Of a stretch of 64,000 nucleotides of DNA, positions 7,965-16,759 are shown in pieces. The position numbers and the translations under genes are program-made. Positions within the stretch are counted from its first letter, which is position 1. Each line of letters opens with the position of its first letter. The stretch is from Celeribacter baekdonensis B30 (GTDB taxonomy: Bacteria > Pseudomonadota > Alphaproteobacteria > Rhodobacterales > Rhodobacteraceae), in assembly GCF_000299875.1 (NCBI RefSeq), contig NZ_AMRK01000005.1, forward strand, positions 186,001 to 250,000, read 5' to 3'. The notes beneath the pieces were generated by a model. It saw only the letters and a list, made by a program, of their open reading frames with translations, did no database searches and was not told the origin of the DNA.

Positions 7965-9656
7965 TCAAGCCGGGGGATGAGACACCACATCCTGTGGCAT
8001 CCAAAACCCCCGCAGAGCTTCGCAATTCGGCTCAAAGACGGGGCTGTGTTTCAAAGCGGGACGGTCCCGCGCAGCGGCCAGCTCGGCGGCGAGCGTAAGA
8101 AACATGTCCCGTTGCGCAAAGGGTTGGCGTTTGGTTGGGGTGTCGATCCTCCAGAAGCCTTTGAGTGTGGCGGGGGTGTTGGCCGCACCGTTTTTATGTC
8201 GCCAAAGCCCCTGAGCCACATCCACATCATAGTCCGAAAGGAAGCGCAATCCATTGTTACATATAAACAAAATCGAAGATATGATGTAGTCAACCGTCTG
8301 CGCGTCAAAGAAGTAGTTGAACCCCAGCCGCACCCAGCCGGGCCGCATCAGGCTTTTGCCCTGCGCAATCGCGGCCTCATAGGCGGTGGCGGTCTCTTGC
8401 GGGATATGCAGCAATTCGTGACCATAAGGGCCAGCACAAGAACAGCCACCCCGCGCCTGAATGCCAAACAGATCGTTGAGCAGAGCAACGACATAACCAT
8501 AATGCAGCATTCGCCCTTCACACGAGATGTTGAAGGACAAAACCCCAAGCCGATCCGTGTCCAGTGGCCCAAGAAGACTCAGACCCGGCGCGGTGGAGAG
8601 GCGGGCAAAGGCCTCGCGCATCATCGCGCGTTCGCGCCGTTCGATCTCGGCTGATCCCACCGCCTCTTTCAGCGCCATGACGGCCCCTGCGCGGATGTCG
8701 CCGACGATGCCGGGCGTGCCCGCCTCTTCGCGCCGTTCGATGTCGCGCACATAGGTGTGGTGGCCTGCGGTGACATAGCTCACCGTGCCGCCACCTGTGA
8801 CGCCGGGGCGGGTGGAGGTGAACAGCGCCTTCTCCGCCACCAAAACGCCAGAGGCACCGGGGCCACCAATGAATTTATGCGAGGAATAGAAAATCGCGTC
8901 GATCCGCGCATCCGGGTCCGTGGCGTCAAGGGTCAAAGACATGTCGACATAGGGAGCCGCAGCGGCGAAATCACAGACGAAGCGCGCGCCATGTCGGTGC
9001 AGCAGCGTCGCGATGGCTTTCAGATCTGAGCGCACGCCGGTCACATTGGAAGCGGCGGAGAAGGCACCGATTTTAAGGACCTCTTCCGGGTGGGCCTTCA
9101 GGCGTTCGGCCAGATGGGCGAGGTCGATTTGGCCCAAAGCGTCAAGGCCGATACGCTCCATCACTGCGCCGGTTTCGCGCCAGGGCAGATCGTTTGAGTG
9201 GTGCTCATAGGGGCCGACAAAAACCACCGGAGCGTCGCCCGCGCGCACTTTGGCCTCAATGTCCATGCCGCGCACCAGCCGATCCACCGCCGCCGTCGCG
9301 CCATTGCCGGTGAAGATCACCACATGGTCGTTGGTTGCGCCAAGCGCATCGGCGATGATGCGTCGCGCCTCTTCGCGCAGGGCCGTGGTTTCGCGCCCGG
9401 TATAGGAGGTCTCGGTGTGGGTGTTGCCATACACCGGCAGGGCGATGTCCGTGATGGCCGCTTCGATCATGCCAAGCGAACGCCCCGAGGCGATGAAATC
9501 GGCATAGACCAAAGGGCGTGGGCCATAGGGGCCGGGGATGGCTTGACCCTCGCCGATGACGCTGTCGCGGATTCGCGTGATCAAATCCTCTTTGGCATCG
9601 AGGTCAAAGGTGACCTCTGTCTCAGGATGTATCGGAGTTGCCGCAGGGTGGACCAT
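7965..9656 (-). CDS. Class V aminotransferase-fold PLP enzyme (cysteine desulfurase-like)
   Basis: A 563-residue PLP enzyme. The Schiff-base lysine sits in SSHKFIGGPGASGVLV at about residue 261, with the ligand-binding PYEHHSNDLPW around 150. A RGGCSCAGPYGHELL loop near residue 411 places a cysteine where cysteine desulfurases carry their catalytic one. It is about 150 residues longer than SufS, through a C-terminal extension of unknown role. ATG 9656 is used, with GAGGAA upstream; a TTG 6 bases earlier is possible. It is the first gene of the operon running through paralogue 2 into livK-F. Likely reactions are C-S bond cleavage of a cysteine derivative or a related PLP lyase reaction. Confidence 0.78.
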   Translation of the reverse strand: MVHPAATPIHPETEVTFDLDAKEDLITRIRDSVIGEGQAIPGPYGPRPLVYADFIASGRSLGMIEAAITDIALPVYGNTHTETSYTGRETTALREEARRIIADALGATNDHVVIFTGNGATAAVDRLVRGMDIEAKVRAGDAPVVFVGPYEHHSNDLPWRETGAVMERIGLDALGQIDLAHLAERLKAHPEEVLKIGAFSAASNVTGVRSDLKAIATLLHRHGARFVCDFAAAAPYVDMSLTLDATDPDARIDAIFYSSHKFIGGPGASGVLVAEKALFTSTRPGVTGGGTVSYVTAGHHTYVRDIERREEAGTPGIVGDIRAGAVMALKEAVGSAEIERRERAMMREAFARLSTAPGLSLLGPLDTDRLGVLSFNISCEGRMLHYGYVVALLNDLFGIQARGGCSCAGPYGHELLHIPQETATAYEAAIAQGKSLMRPGWVRLGFNYFFDAQTVDYIISSILFICNNGLRFLSDYDVDVAQGLWRHKNGAANTPATLKGFWRIDTPTKRQPFAQRDMFLTLAAELAAARDRPALKHSPVFEPNCEALRGFWMPQDVVSHPPA

Positions 9657-9995
9657 CGTCAAAAGTTCCTCGCATGATCTTCATGTGCCACCGGGGCTTG
9701 CGTTGATGTCGGGCATGCCGGTGATTTGAGGAAAAAGTGACACCTATTCGTCATATTGAGCAATAGATTTCTAGTATTAGTCATAAGAAAGCAAAATAAA
9801 TCTAGTATATGTAATTTTTGAGGGGGGAACAGAGCGGTAAATTTGCAAGAATGGCGATTTCGGAGAAAAATTTTCGACAGTTTCAATCTGTTGAAGAAAG
9901 CCCCGTGTTTCTGATGCCTGTTTTAACGGCAAAATGAAAACGAGGAGGCGCAGGCCTCCCCGCCTAAATCGTTCTTAAACCGCATAAAAACTGGG
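9657..9995. promoter_or_regulatory. AT-rich intergenic promoter region with repeated 8-mer
   Basis: This 339-base gap separates the stop of the phosphatase-family gene from the start of the class V PLP gene, both read leftwards. The stretch 9730-9910 is much richer in A and T than its surroundings and must hold the promoter of the 9.6 to 2.8 kb operon. The 8-mer TCTAGTAT occurs at 9770-9777 and again at 9801-9808, 31 bases apart, or three helical turns. ATTGAGCAAT at 9756-9765 is a small palindrome. A repeat of this kind suits an Lrp-type regulator, but no binding can be shown from sequence. I see no convincing gene here. Confidence 0.5.
9930..9960 (-). terminator. Probable terminator of the ugp operon
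   Basis: On the minus strand a GGAGGC/GCCTCC stem (arms 9944-9949 and 9954-9959, four-base loop) is followed by a T-rich tail. It lies 36 bases past the stop of the last gene of the ugp operon. The stem is short, so confidence is moderate. Confidence 0.5.
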
Positions 9996-10991
9996 CTAAA
10001 TGGCGATGCGGCACCAGACACAGTCATGATCTGCCAGAGGCCGACCTGTGGCGTCGAGAGAGGTGAGAATCCCCTTATCCCGGCTCACCAGATCGCGACC
10101 GGCCAGCCAATCGAGCTTCATCACCCGCTCCGGGTGCGGCGTGATCAGAGAGGGGCGTGTGGTCATGCCCTCGGCGGTGAACTCCCAACTGTAGCCTTGC
10201 TCTTGGCCAAGGGCAAAAAGCGTCTCTTTGCGCCAATCGAATTCTGGCGGCATGTGATTGCCGGTGTTGAGATCGCCACCAATGAGCACGGGCATATTCG
10301 GTGCAAAGTCCTCCACCGCCTTGAGCAAAATCTCAAATTGCGCGTGCCGATGCACGGGGCCCGCGTTGCTTTCAAGATGGGTGGAGACGACGCAAATCGG
10401 CCCGCGTTCCGTCGGTACAATCGCAGCCAGTGCCATCCGCCCGCCCAAACGCGGTTGATCCGGGTCGGCGCCGCTGTCGGTGCTGAACCAATGGCCATGA
10501 TCATCCAGCCGGATCAGCGTCACCGCCTCAAACGGCACAGAGGACAGGATCGCGTTGCCATGCCAACCGAGTGCATTGAAATCATCGGTGCAATAGGCCC
10601 GCTCGGTCGCGCCGCCCAAATCCAACTCATGAAACTCGACGCCAAAAGCGTAGACCATGCCCAAAGCCTCGGCCATCTCCGCCGTGGTGTGGCGCTGGCC
10701 GGTACGGGCCATGCCGTGATCGACCTCGGAGAGCAGGACCACGTCAGGGGCGAGCGCCCCCAGATGCGCGGCAGTGTCGGCGGGGAACAGGCAGCGTTCG
10801 ACATTCCATGCCGCAACCGTGATCTCGGCGGGCAGGGCGGTACGGGTGGTTTGGCCTCCCAATTGCACCGCGTTCATCGCCATCACATCGGCCATCAGCG
10901 CGCGATGGGCCTCGGCGGTGCGCGGCGCGGCAAGAAGCGCGCTGCGTTGTTCGGTAGTGACGGGGGGGAGGCGATCCAACAGCGAAATCAC
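9996..10991 (-). CDS. Endonuclease/exonuclease/phosphatase (EEP) family hydrolase
   Basis: A 331-residue member of the EEP metal-dependent hydrolase fold. It shows the AAWNVERCL start of the fold, the acidic [17 protein letters not shown], and a C-terminal [11 protein letters not shown] containing the catalytic D-H pair. There is no signal peptide, so it is cytosolic. Its GTG start overlaps the ugpC stop (GTGA), making it the last gene of the glycerol-3-phosphate importer operon. In many bacteria this place holds ugpQ, a glycerophosphodiesterase of a different fold. This enzyme may do the equivalent job of cleaving a phosphodiester brought in by the importer; that is inference from position. 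Confidence 0.83.
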   Translation of the reverse strand: MISLLDRLPPVTTEQRSALLAAPRTAEAHRALMADVMAMNAVQLGGQTTRTALPAEITVAAWNVERCLFPADTAAHLGALAPDVVLLSEVDHGMARTGQRHTTAEMAEALGMVYAFGVEFHELDLGGATERAYCTDDFNALGWHGNAILSSVPFEAVTLIRLDDHGHWFSTDSGADPDQPRLGGRMALAAIVPTERGPICVVSTHLESNAGPVHRHAQFEILLKAVEDFAPNMPVLIGGDLNTGNHMPPEFDWRKETLFALGQEQGYSWEFTAEGMTTRPSLITPHPERVMKLDWLAGRDLVSRDKGILTSLDATGRPLADHDCVWCRIAI

Positions 10992-12088
10992 GCCTTGCTC
11001 TCCACCGTGGTGTTGGATCGCGCCTGCGGTGTCGCCTTATGACGCACATCCATCCGTTTGCCGGTGTCCGGGTGAAACAGGCACAGATGCGAGGGATCGC
11101 AGGACAGCCGCAGTGGGCCGGTTTTGGCGGCGATCTCTTTGGCCAGATGCACGGTCAGCTGTTGTCCTTCGACGCGCCCATGCAACAAACGATGCGCGCC
11201 AAGTTCTTCGACCAGATCGACCTCCATCGCAATCGGACCTTTGGCGTCGATGAACAAATCCTCAGGCCGCAGGCCAAGCGTGACCGGGCCGCGATGATCC
11301 ACCGTCATTGGCACGTCAAGCCCGGCAAAAGACAGGATGCCCTCTGACAATTCGCCCGCGACAAGGTTCATCGGCGGAGCGCCCATGAAAGAGGCGACAA
11401 AGGTCGAGGCCGGGTTGTGATAAATCTCGGAGGGCGTGCCGATTTGTTCGATGCGGCCCCCGTTCAACACGATGATGCGGTCGGCCATGGTCATGGCTTC
11501 GACCTGATCATGGGTGACATAGATCGAGGTGACACCAAGGCGACGTTGCAGCGCCTTGATTTCGATCCGCATCTGATTGCGCAGTTTCGCGTCCAGGTTG
11601 GAGAGCGGTTCGTCAAACAGGAACAGCGCCGGATCGCGCACGATGGCGCGGCCCATGGCAACACGTTGGCGTTGCCCGCCCGAGAGTTGACTGGGCTTGC
11701 GATCAAGGTAGTCATTGAGGTTGAGCATCGCCGCGGCTTCGGCCACTTTCGCGTCAATTACGTCTTTCGGTGTTTTACGGTTTTTCAGGCCATAGGCGAT
11801 GTTTTTGCGCACACTCATATGTGGGTAAAGCGCGTAGTTTTGGAACACCATGGCGATGTCACGATCCGCGGGATCGACGTCATTGACGATGCGCTCCCCG
11901 ATGGAGAGCGTCCCTTCGGTGATGTCCTCAAGCCCTGCGATCATCCGCAACAACGTGGATTTGCCACAGCCCGAGGGGCCAACGAGGACAACGAATTCGC
12001 CATCTTCGATGTGGAAAGAGGAAGGGGTCACGGCCTCTGCGCCGTTGGGGTAGATTTTGCGGACAGAGTCCAAGCTAACCTGAGCCAT
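10988..12088 (-). CDS. ugpC: sn-glycerol-3-phosphate ABC transporter ATPase UgpC
   Basis: A 366-residue CUT1-type ATPase (MalK/UgpC group). It has Walker [10 protein letters not shown] near residue 37, the signature [19 protein letters not shown], Walker [17 protein letters not shown] and a C-terminal TOBE-like domain ([14 protein letters not shown]). Its length matches UgpC. It lies 11 bases after ugpE and overlaps the EEP gene. It powers uptake by UgpA and UgpE. Because the C-terminal regulatory domain is shared across CUT1 ATPases, the substrate assignment rests on UgpB. Confidence 0.93.
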   Translation of the reverse strand: MAQVSLDSVRKIYPNGAEAVTPSSFHIEDGEFVVLVGPSGCGKSTLLRMIAGLEDITEGTLSIGERIVNDVDPADRDIAMVFQNYALYPHMSVRKNIAYGLKNRKTPKDVIDAKVAEAAAMLNLNDYLDRKPSQLSGGQRQRVAMGRAIVRDPALFLFDEPLSNLDAKLRNQMRIEIKALQRRLGVTSIYVTHDQVEAMTMADRIIVLNGGRIEQIGTPSEIYHNPASTFVASFMGAPPMNLVAGELSEGILSFAGLDVPMTVDHRGPVTLGLRPEDLFIDAKGPIAMEVDLVEELGAHRLLHGRVEGQQLTVHLAKEIAAKTGPLRLSCDPSHLCLFHPDTGKRMDVRHKATPQARSNTTVESKA

Positions 12089-12099
12089 AGTTGTAGTCC

Positions 12100-12999
12100 T
12101 TATTTATCGGATTCCGTGAGGCCCTTGACGAACCAGCTCTGGAAGAAAATGACGACGAGCACGGGCGGCAGAATGGCGATCAGCGCCAACATATTGGCCC
12201 GGCCAAATTCGGGGATGTTGTTGCCTTCGAGCGTCTGCACGATCTGTTTGATGCCGCGCACGAGGGTGTACATGTTCTCATCCGTGGTGATCATGGTGGG
12301 CCAGAGATATTGGTTCCAGCCGTAGACAAACATGATGATGAACATCGCCGCGATCATGGTCTGCGAAAGCGGCACAAGGATATCGATGAAGAATTTGATC
12401 GGCCCCGCCCCATCAATCCGCGCCGCTTCGATCAACTCTTCGGGTACGGAGCGAAAGAACTGGCGAAAGAAAAACGTCGCCGTCGCGGACGCAATCAGCG
12501 GGATGATCAGGCCCTGATAGGTGTTCATCATGCCGAGTTGTTGCACAATCTCGTAGGACGGAAGGATGCGGACCTCCAAGGGCAACAGGAGCGTGGTGAA
12601 GATCAACCAAAACGCCAAAGTGGCAAAGCGCAGGCGGAAATAGACGATCGCATAGGCGGCCATCATCCCGATCACGATTTTGCCCAAGGCAAAGCCAAGA
12701 CCGAGGATCATCGAGTTTTTCAGCATGTTCATCCCGGTGTTTTGACCGGAAAAGCCCGAGGCTTCGAACATCGCTTTGCGAAAGTTGTCATCAAGCTCAG
12801 TGCCGATGGTGAAAGTGGGCCCAAGTTTCATCGTCTCAAGGTCCGGCGTGGTCACGGTTTGCAACATGATCAACAGCGGCAACAGCATGAGCAGCGAGCC
12901 CAAGATCAGGATCGCGTGATCAAACACGGTTTCAAGTTTGAACCATGTACGTTTGCGCGTCTGCGCGATGGCATGGGCGTGGGCGGAAATGTCAGTCAT
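12100..12999 (-). CDS. ugpE: sn-glycerol-3-phosphate ABC transporter permease UgpE
   Basis: A 299-residue inner-membrane permease with six predicted membrane segments. The cytoplasmic EAA loop, [18 protein letters not shown], contacts the ATPase. The phrase [21 protein letters not shown] matches the UgpE subgroup of CUT1 permeases rather than maltose permeases. It sits between ugpA (9-base gap) and ugpC (11-base gap) in the ugpB-A-E-C operon. Confidence 0.93.
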   Translation of the reverse strand: MTDISAHAHAIAQTRKRTWFKLETVFDHAILILGSLLMLLPLLIMLQTVTTPDLETMKLGPTFTIGTELDDNFRKAMFEASGFSGQNTGMNMLKNSMILGLGFALGKIVIGMMAAYAIVYFRLRFATLAFWLIFTTLLLPLEVRILPSYEIVQQLGMMNTYQGLIIPLIASATATFFFRQFFRSVPEELIEAARIDGAGPIKFFIDILVPLSQTMIAAMFIIMFVYGWNQYLWPTMITTDENMYTLVRGIKQIVQTLEGNNIPEFGRANMLALIAILPPVLVVIFFQSWFVKGLTESDK

Positions 13000-13008
13000 G
13001 TCAGATCC

Positions 13009-13890
13009 TCAAGTGTAATGAATGCGCCGCTCAATCAGGCGGAACTGAAAGACGGTGAGGGCCAGGACGAGGATCATCAGGATCACGGATTGCGCCGAGG
13101 AGCCGCCAAGATCATTGCCGCGGAAACCATCGACGAAAACCTTGTACACCAGCGTCATCGGGTTGTTGCCCGGCTCGCCTTTGTTGAGCGTATCGATCAC
13201 GCCGAACGTGTCGAACAGCGAATAGGTGATGTTGGTGATCAGTAGGAAAAACCCGGTCGGCGCGAGCAGAGGGAAGGTGATGTCCCAAAATCGACGGGTG
13301 CCAGAGCGGTTGTCCAAAAGCGCGGCTTCGCGCACGGAGCGCGGGATGGATTGCAGGCCGGAGAGGAAAAAGATGAAATTGACCGGGACCTGTTTCCACA
13401 CGGAGACCACGATCATGGCAAAGGCCGTGTCAAAATAATTGACGCCTAAGGTAAAGTCCCAGCCAAAGAATTTGAACAAATCCGACAGCGGTCCCCAGGT
13501 TTGGTTGAACATCAAAAGCCCGATGAAACCCGCAACGGGCGGGGCGACCGCATAGACCCACATCAACAGCGTGCGGTAGGTCTTGGCCCCGCGCAGAACC
13601 TTGTCGGCCTTGACCGCAAACAACAGCGCCAAAGCGAGCGAGAAAAACGTCACCAACACCGTGAAGAGCACGGTGAACTTCGCCACTTTGAGATATTCGA
13701 CGGAGCTGGTGAGGTGGGTGTAATTCTCAAGCCCCACAAAGGTCTGACCAAAGCCAAACGGGTCTTGCAGGTAGAACGAAGAGGTCACGGCATGCAACGC
13801 CGGCCAATAGAAAAAGATCGCGATGATCAACAGTTGCGGCAAAAGCAACAGGATCGGCAACCATTTGGTGGAGAAACCAGCGCGTTTCAT
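13009..13890 (-). CDS. ugpA: sn-glycerol-3-phosphate ABC transporter permease UgpA
   Basis: A 293-residue permease with six membrane segments. It opens MKRAGFSTKWLPILLLLPQL and has the SFYLQDPFGFGQTFVGLENY segment of UgpA proteins. The EAA loop is VREAALLDNRSGTRRFWDI. It lies 73 bases downstream of ugpB, the usual place for a partial stem or weaker ribosome site that keeps permease levels below those of the binding protein. It pairs with UgpE. Confidence 0.93.
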   Translation of the reverse strand: MKRAGFSTKWLPILLLLPQLLIIAIFFYWPALHAVTSSFYLQDPFGFGQTFVGLENYTHLTSSVEYLKVAKFTVLFTVLVTFFSLALALLFAVKADKVLRGAKTYRTLLMWVYAVAPPVAGFIGLLMFNQTWGPLSDLFKFFGWDFTLGVNYFDTAFAMIVVSVWKQVPVNFIFFLSGLQSIPRSVREAALLDNRSGTRRFWDITFPLLAPTGFFLLITNITYSLFDTFGVIDTLNKGEPGNNPMTLVYKVFVDGFRGNDLGGSSAQSVILMILVLALTVFQFRLIERRIHYT

Positions 13891-13963
13891 GGGGGAGGGC
13901 CTTTCTGAGAAAGCCTGACGGCCGCAGCGGGTGCGGCCGTCAGTGTGGTGTCACAGGCAAGGC

Positions 13964-15280
13964 TTAGCCTTGGGTTTTTGCGAAACGGGCCAAAAGCTCG
14001 TTGCCTTCTTTTTCGATCGTCGCCATTGCGTCATCGACCGTGGTCTCACCCGACAAGATGCGGCTGAACTCGCGGTTTTCGACGTCACGGATTTGAACGT
14101 AGAAGCCCATGCGATACCCTTTGGTGTTTTCACCAGAGGTCAGCATCAACTGTTTGATGCCGGTTTCAGCAGCCGGGAAACGGTCATAATGGCCGTCTGC
14201 TTTGGCCATTTCATAGGCCGCAGTGGTGATCGGCACATAGCCGGTTTCACGGTGCCACATGTACTGAACTTCCGGCGAAGTCAGGTACCGGAAGAACTCA
14301 GCCGTGGCTTTGTTTTCCTCGGCGGATTTGCCGGACATGGCAAAGAGGGACGCGCCGCCGATGAAGGTTTGGTAACCCTCTTCGGTGATGGAGGACCAGA
14401 ACGGCAGGTTGGTGGCGGAGAAGTCAAACGGAAGGTCTTTTTTCATCAACCCGCCGAAGGAGCCGGAAGAGCCGATCCAAAGGCCAACTTTGCCCTGTTC
14501 GAACTGGGCTTGGTTGTCGTTCCAACCGGTGCCGTAAAAGCCAAAATAGCCATCGTCCAGCCACTGCTTGACATGAGTCCAATGCATTTTGAATTCGTCG
14601 GTGTTGACGAGAATTTTGGTGCCCTCAGAACCATCGTAGCCATTGTCATTGGTGGCAAACGGCAGGTTGTGACGGCTAAAGAAGTTCTCGGCAAATTCCC
14701 ACGGCAGGTGCGATTGTACGAGTGGCACGTAACCGGCGGCTTTCAACGCGGGGGCGGTCACGGTTTCGAACTCTTCATAGGTTACAGGAGCTTCAACGCC
14801 CGCCGCTTCAAGCGCCTGTTCGTTGAAATACATGATGGGGGAGGAGGAGTTGAACGGCATGCCGATCATTTTGCCAGCGTTGTCGGCGTAGAAGTAACGC
14901 ACACCGGAGATGTAGTCTTCGATGTTGAAATCCACGCCATTCTCGGACAGCAGATCCTGCACCGGAACAGTCGCGCCTTTGGCGCCGATCACGGTGGCGG
15001 AGCCTGCGTCAAACACCTGAAGGATGTTCGGCTGTTCACCGGCGCGGAACGCCGCGATGCCCGACGTCAGGGTCTCTTCGTAAGAACCTTTGAACACGGG
15101 AGTGATTTTGTACTCATCTTGCGAGGCGTTAAAGCCAGCCGCGATTTCATTGACGGTTTCGCCAAGATCGCCACCCATCGCGTGCCACCACGTGATTTCG
15201 GTTTCGGCAAAGGCGGCTGTGCCCAACAGGGTGAACGCTGTTGCGGCCCCCAGGATTTTCGATGTTGTCTTGATGGTCAT
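13964..15280 (-). CDS. ugpB: sn-glycerol-3-phosphate-binding periplasmic protein UgpB
   Basis: A 438-residue binding protein starting at ATG 15280, after GGAGAT. A signal peptide, MTIKTTSKILGAATAFTLLG followed by TAAFA, is cleaved before ETEITWWHAMGG. The WWHAMGG opening, the later FNSSSPIMYFNEQALEAAG and FIGGASLFAMSGKS are typical UgpB segments. It delivers glycerol-3-phosphate or glycerophosphodiesters to UgpA/UgpE. It is the first gene of the leftward operon and is divergent from a LacI-family regulator gene, which probably controls it. The exact ligand is inferred from family resemblance. Confidence 0.9.
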   Translation of the reverse strand: MTIKTTSKILGAATAFTLLGTAAFAETEITWWHAMGGDLGETVNEIAAGFNASQDEYKITPVFKGSYEETLTSGIAAFRAGEQPNILQVFDAGSATVIGAKGATVPVQDLLSENGVDFNIEDYISGVRYFYADNAGKMIGMPFNSSSPIMYFNEQALEAAGVEAPVTYEEFETVTAPALKAAGYVPLVQSHLPWEFAENFFSRHNLPFATNDNGYDGSEGTKILVNTDEFKMHWTHVKQWLDDGYFGFYGTGWNDNQAQFEQGKVGLWIGSSGSFGGLMKKDLPFDFSATNLPFWSSITEEGYQTFIGGASLFAMSGKSAEENKATAEFFRYLTSPEVQYMWHRETGYVPITTAAYEMAKADGHYDRFPAAETGIKQLMLTSGENTKGYRMGFYVQIRDVENREFSRILSGETTVDDAMATIEKEGNELLARFAKTQG

Positions 15281-15380
15281 GTCACATCTCCGGTGTCTGT
15301 TTAAATCACGCAGGCATCCCAAGCGGGGCGCAAGCGTCGAAAAAGGTCCGTCCTCCCTCACGGGAGAAACGCGCAAGACA

Positions 15381-15415
15381 CGTGCAGGCCCCGGATGTCC
15401 ATCAGGGCCTGCACG
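15381..15415. promoter_or_regulatory. Perfect 11-bp inverted repeat between ugpB and the LacI gene
   Basis: The arms CGTGCAGGCCC (15381-15391) and GGGCCTGCACG (15405-15415) are exact inverted copies around 13 bases that can themselves pair as GGATG/CATC. It lies about 100 bases upstream of ugpB and 64 upstream of the LacI-family start. No T-run follows on either strand, so a terminator is unlikely. It could be an operator or a hairpin in the ugpB leader. Confidence 0.55.
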
Positions 15416-15478
15416 CCTGTGCACACGTGTTCAGATACCCGGCGGATGTAATGGGAATGTGAAAGATTTTTATCATTC

Positions 15479-16531
15479 TTGACAAAATATGACCCAAAGC
15501 CCGACAGAGACGCCGTGGATCAAGACAAGCTCATAGCCCCCAAGCGTCACCGCCGTGTGACAGCTCAAGACGTGGCCGAGGCCGCGGGCGTATCGCGTTC
15601 CGCAGTGTCACGCGCTTTTACCGAAGGCGCGTATCTGGACGAGGAAAAACGTGAGCGCGTACGCGACGCCGCTCTCAAACTGGGCTATCGACCAAATGCC
15701 TTGGCGGCGGGGCTTCAGGGTGGGCGCTCGCATCTGGTCGCGATTTTCGTCGGCGACATGCGCAATGCCTATGACACCGAAGTCGTCACCCGCCTTGTCG
15801 GCGCACTGAACGCCATTCAAAAATGGCCGATCCTGATTGATGGCGGCGGGCTTTCATCCGTCAAAGAGGCGATGGGCGAGGTGCTGCGCTATCCTTTGGA
15901 TGCGTTGATCCTGCGCTCCGGCTCCATGGACCCCGCCATTGCCAGAGAATGCACCAAGCTGCACATCCCGGTGATCTCGTCGGGGCGCGTCCTCAATCAT
16001 CCGCAAATCGACAATGTCTGTTGTCGCAATGCGCAAGGAAGCCAGGCCGCCGCCCAGCTTTTGTTGGACCGTGGCCGCCAAAATTTTGGCTATATCGCTG
16101 GACCCTTGGGCTATAGCTCCTCAAGCGCGCGCCAAGACGGCATGATGCGGGCTTTGGCCGCCGCCGGGCTGGCACCTGTTGCCATTGAGGCCGGGGATTT
16201 TACGGTTGAGAGCGGGTTTGCCGCCGCCGAACGCCTGTTTGAGCGCGCGCGCCTTGATGCGCTGCTCTGTGCCAATGATGCCATGGCCATCGGCGCGCTG
16301 GGGGCTGCGCGCGCGCGCGGGATCGACGTTCCGGCCGATCTGTCCATCGTCGGATTTGATGATATTTCCATGGCGCGCTGGCCGGGGATCAATCTGACAA
16401 CCGTCTGCAATCCGATCGACATTTACGCCGATAAAGTCGTCGAATTGCTGAGCGCACGTCTGGCCGATCCCGAAAAGCCCAGTGACGTGGCCTATATCGA
16501 CACGCATCTGGTTTTGCGCGGGACTCATTAG
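15479..16531 (+). CDS. LacI family transcriptional regulator
   Basis: A regulator of about 340-350 residues. It has an N-terminal LacI helix-turn-helix with hinge (RRVTAQDVAEAAGVSRSAVS, then GYRPNALAAGLQGGRSHLVA) and a periplasmic-binding-like ligand domain ending SIVGFDDISMARWPGINLTT. The start is uncertain: TTG 15479 gives the longest form, GTG 15515 gives 12 residues less, and neither has a strong ribosome site. It diverges from ugpB and most likely represses or activates the ugp operon in response to a sugar or sugar-phosphate; the effector is unknown. Confidence 0.88.
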   Translation: MTKYDPKPDRDAVDQDKLIAPKRHRRVTAQDVAEAAGVSRSAVSRAFTEGAYLDEEKRERVRDAALKLGYRPNALAAGLQGGRSHLVAIFVGDMRNAYDTEVVTRLVGALNAIQKWPILIDGGGLSSVKEAMGEVLRYPLDALILRSGSMDPAIARECTKLHIPVISSGRVLNHPQIDNVCCRNAQGSQAAAQLLLDRGRQNFGYIAGPLGYSSSSARQDGMMRALAAAGLAPVAIEAGDFTVESGFAAAERLFERARLDALLCANDAMAIGALGAARARGIDVPADLSIVGFDDISMARWPGINLTTVCNPIDIYADKVVELLSARLADPEKPSDVAYIDTHLVLRGTH

Positions 16532-16759
16532 GTCGCAGCCTCTGTTGCAGCCCTCTGGCCCGGATCACATCCGCCCGAATTTTGACCCCCTGACCCGAAA
16601 ATCGCCCGTAGAATGACCAAAAGCCCCTGTCGGAGGATTTCCCCTATAGGTTGTGGTCTTCACCTGATCCGTTGCCGCATATCCTGATCTCAGTCAACGC
16701 GATCCGCCTGTAGATCGTCCTGGGGAGGAGGATACAGGCCTTATTTGAAAGAGAGAGAT

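Noticed and set aside
9659-9886. 75-codon open frame in the AT-rich promoter gap
   Set aside because: It overlaps the start region of the PLP gene, has no family resemblance and its composition follows the AT-rich promoter DNA.
13931-15304. 457-codon open frame opposite ugpB, and a similar one at 6159-7379 opposite the LivK-type gene
   Set aside because: Antisense frames without start signals; the opposite strand has signal peptide and binding-protein motifs.
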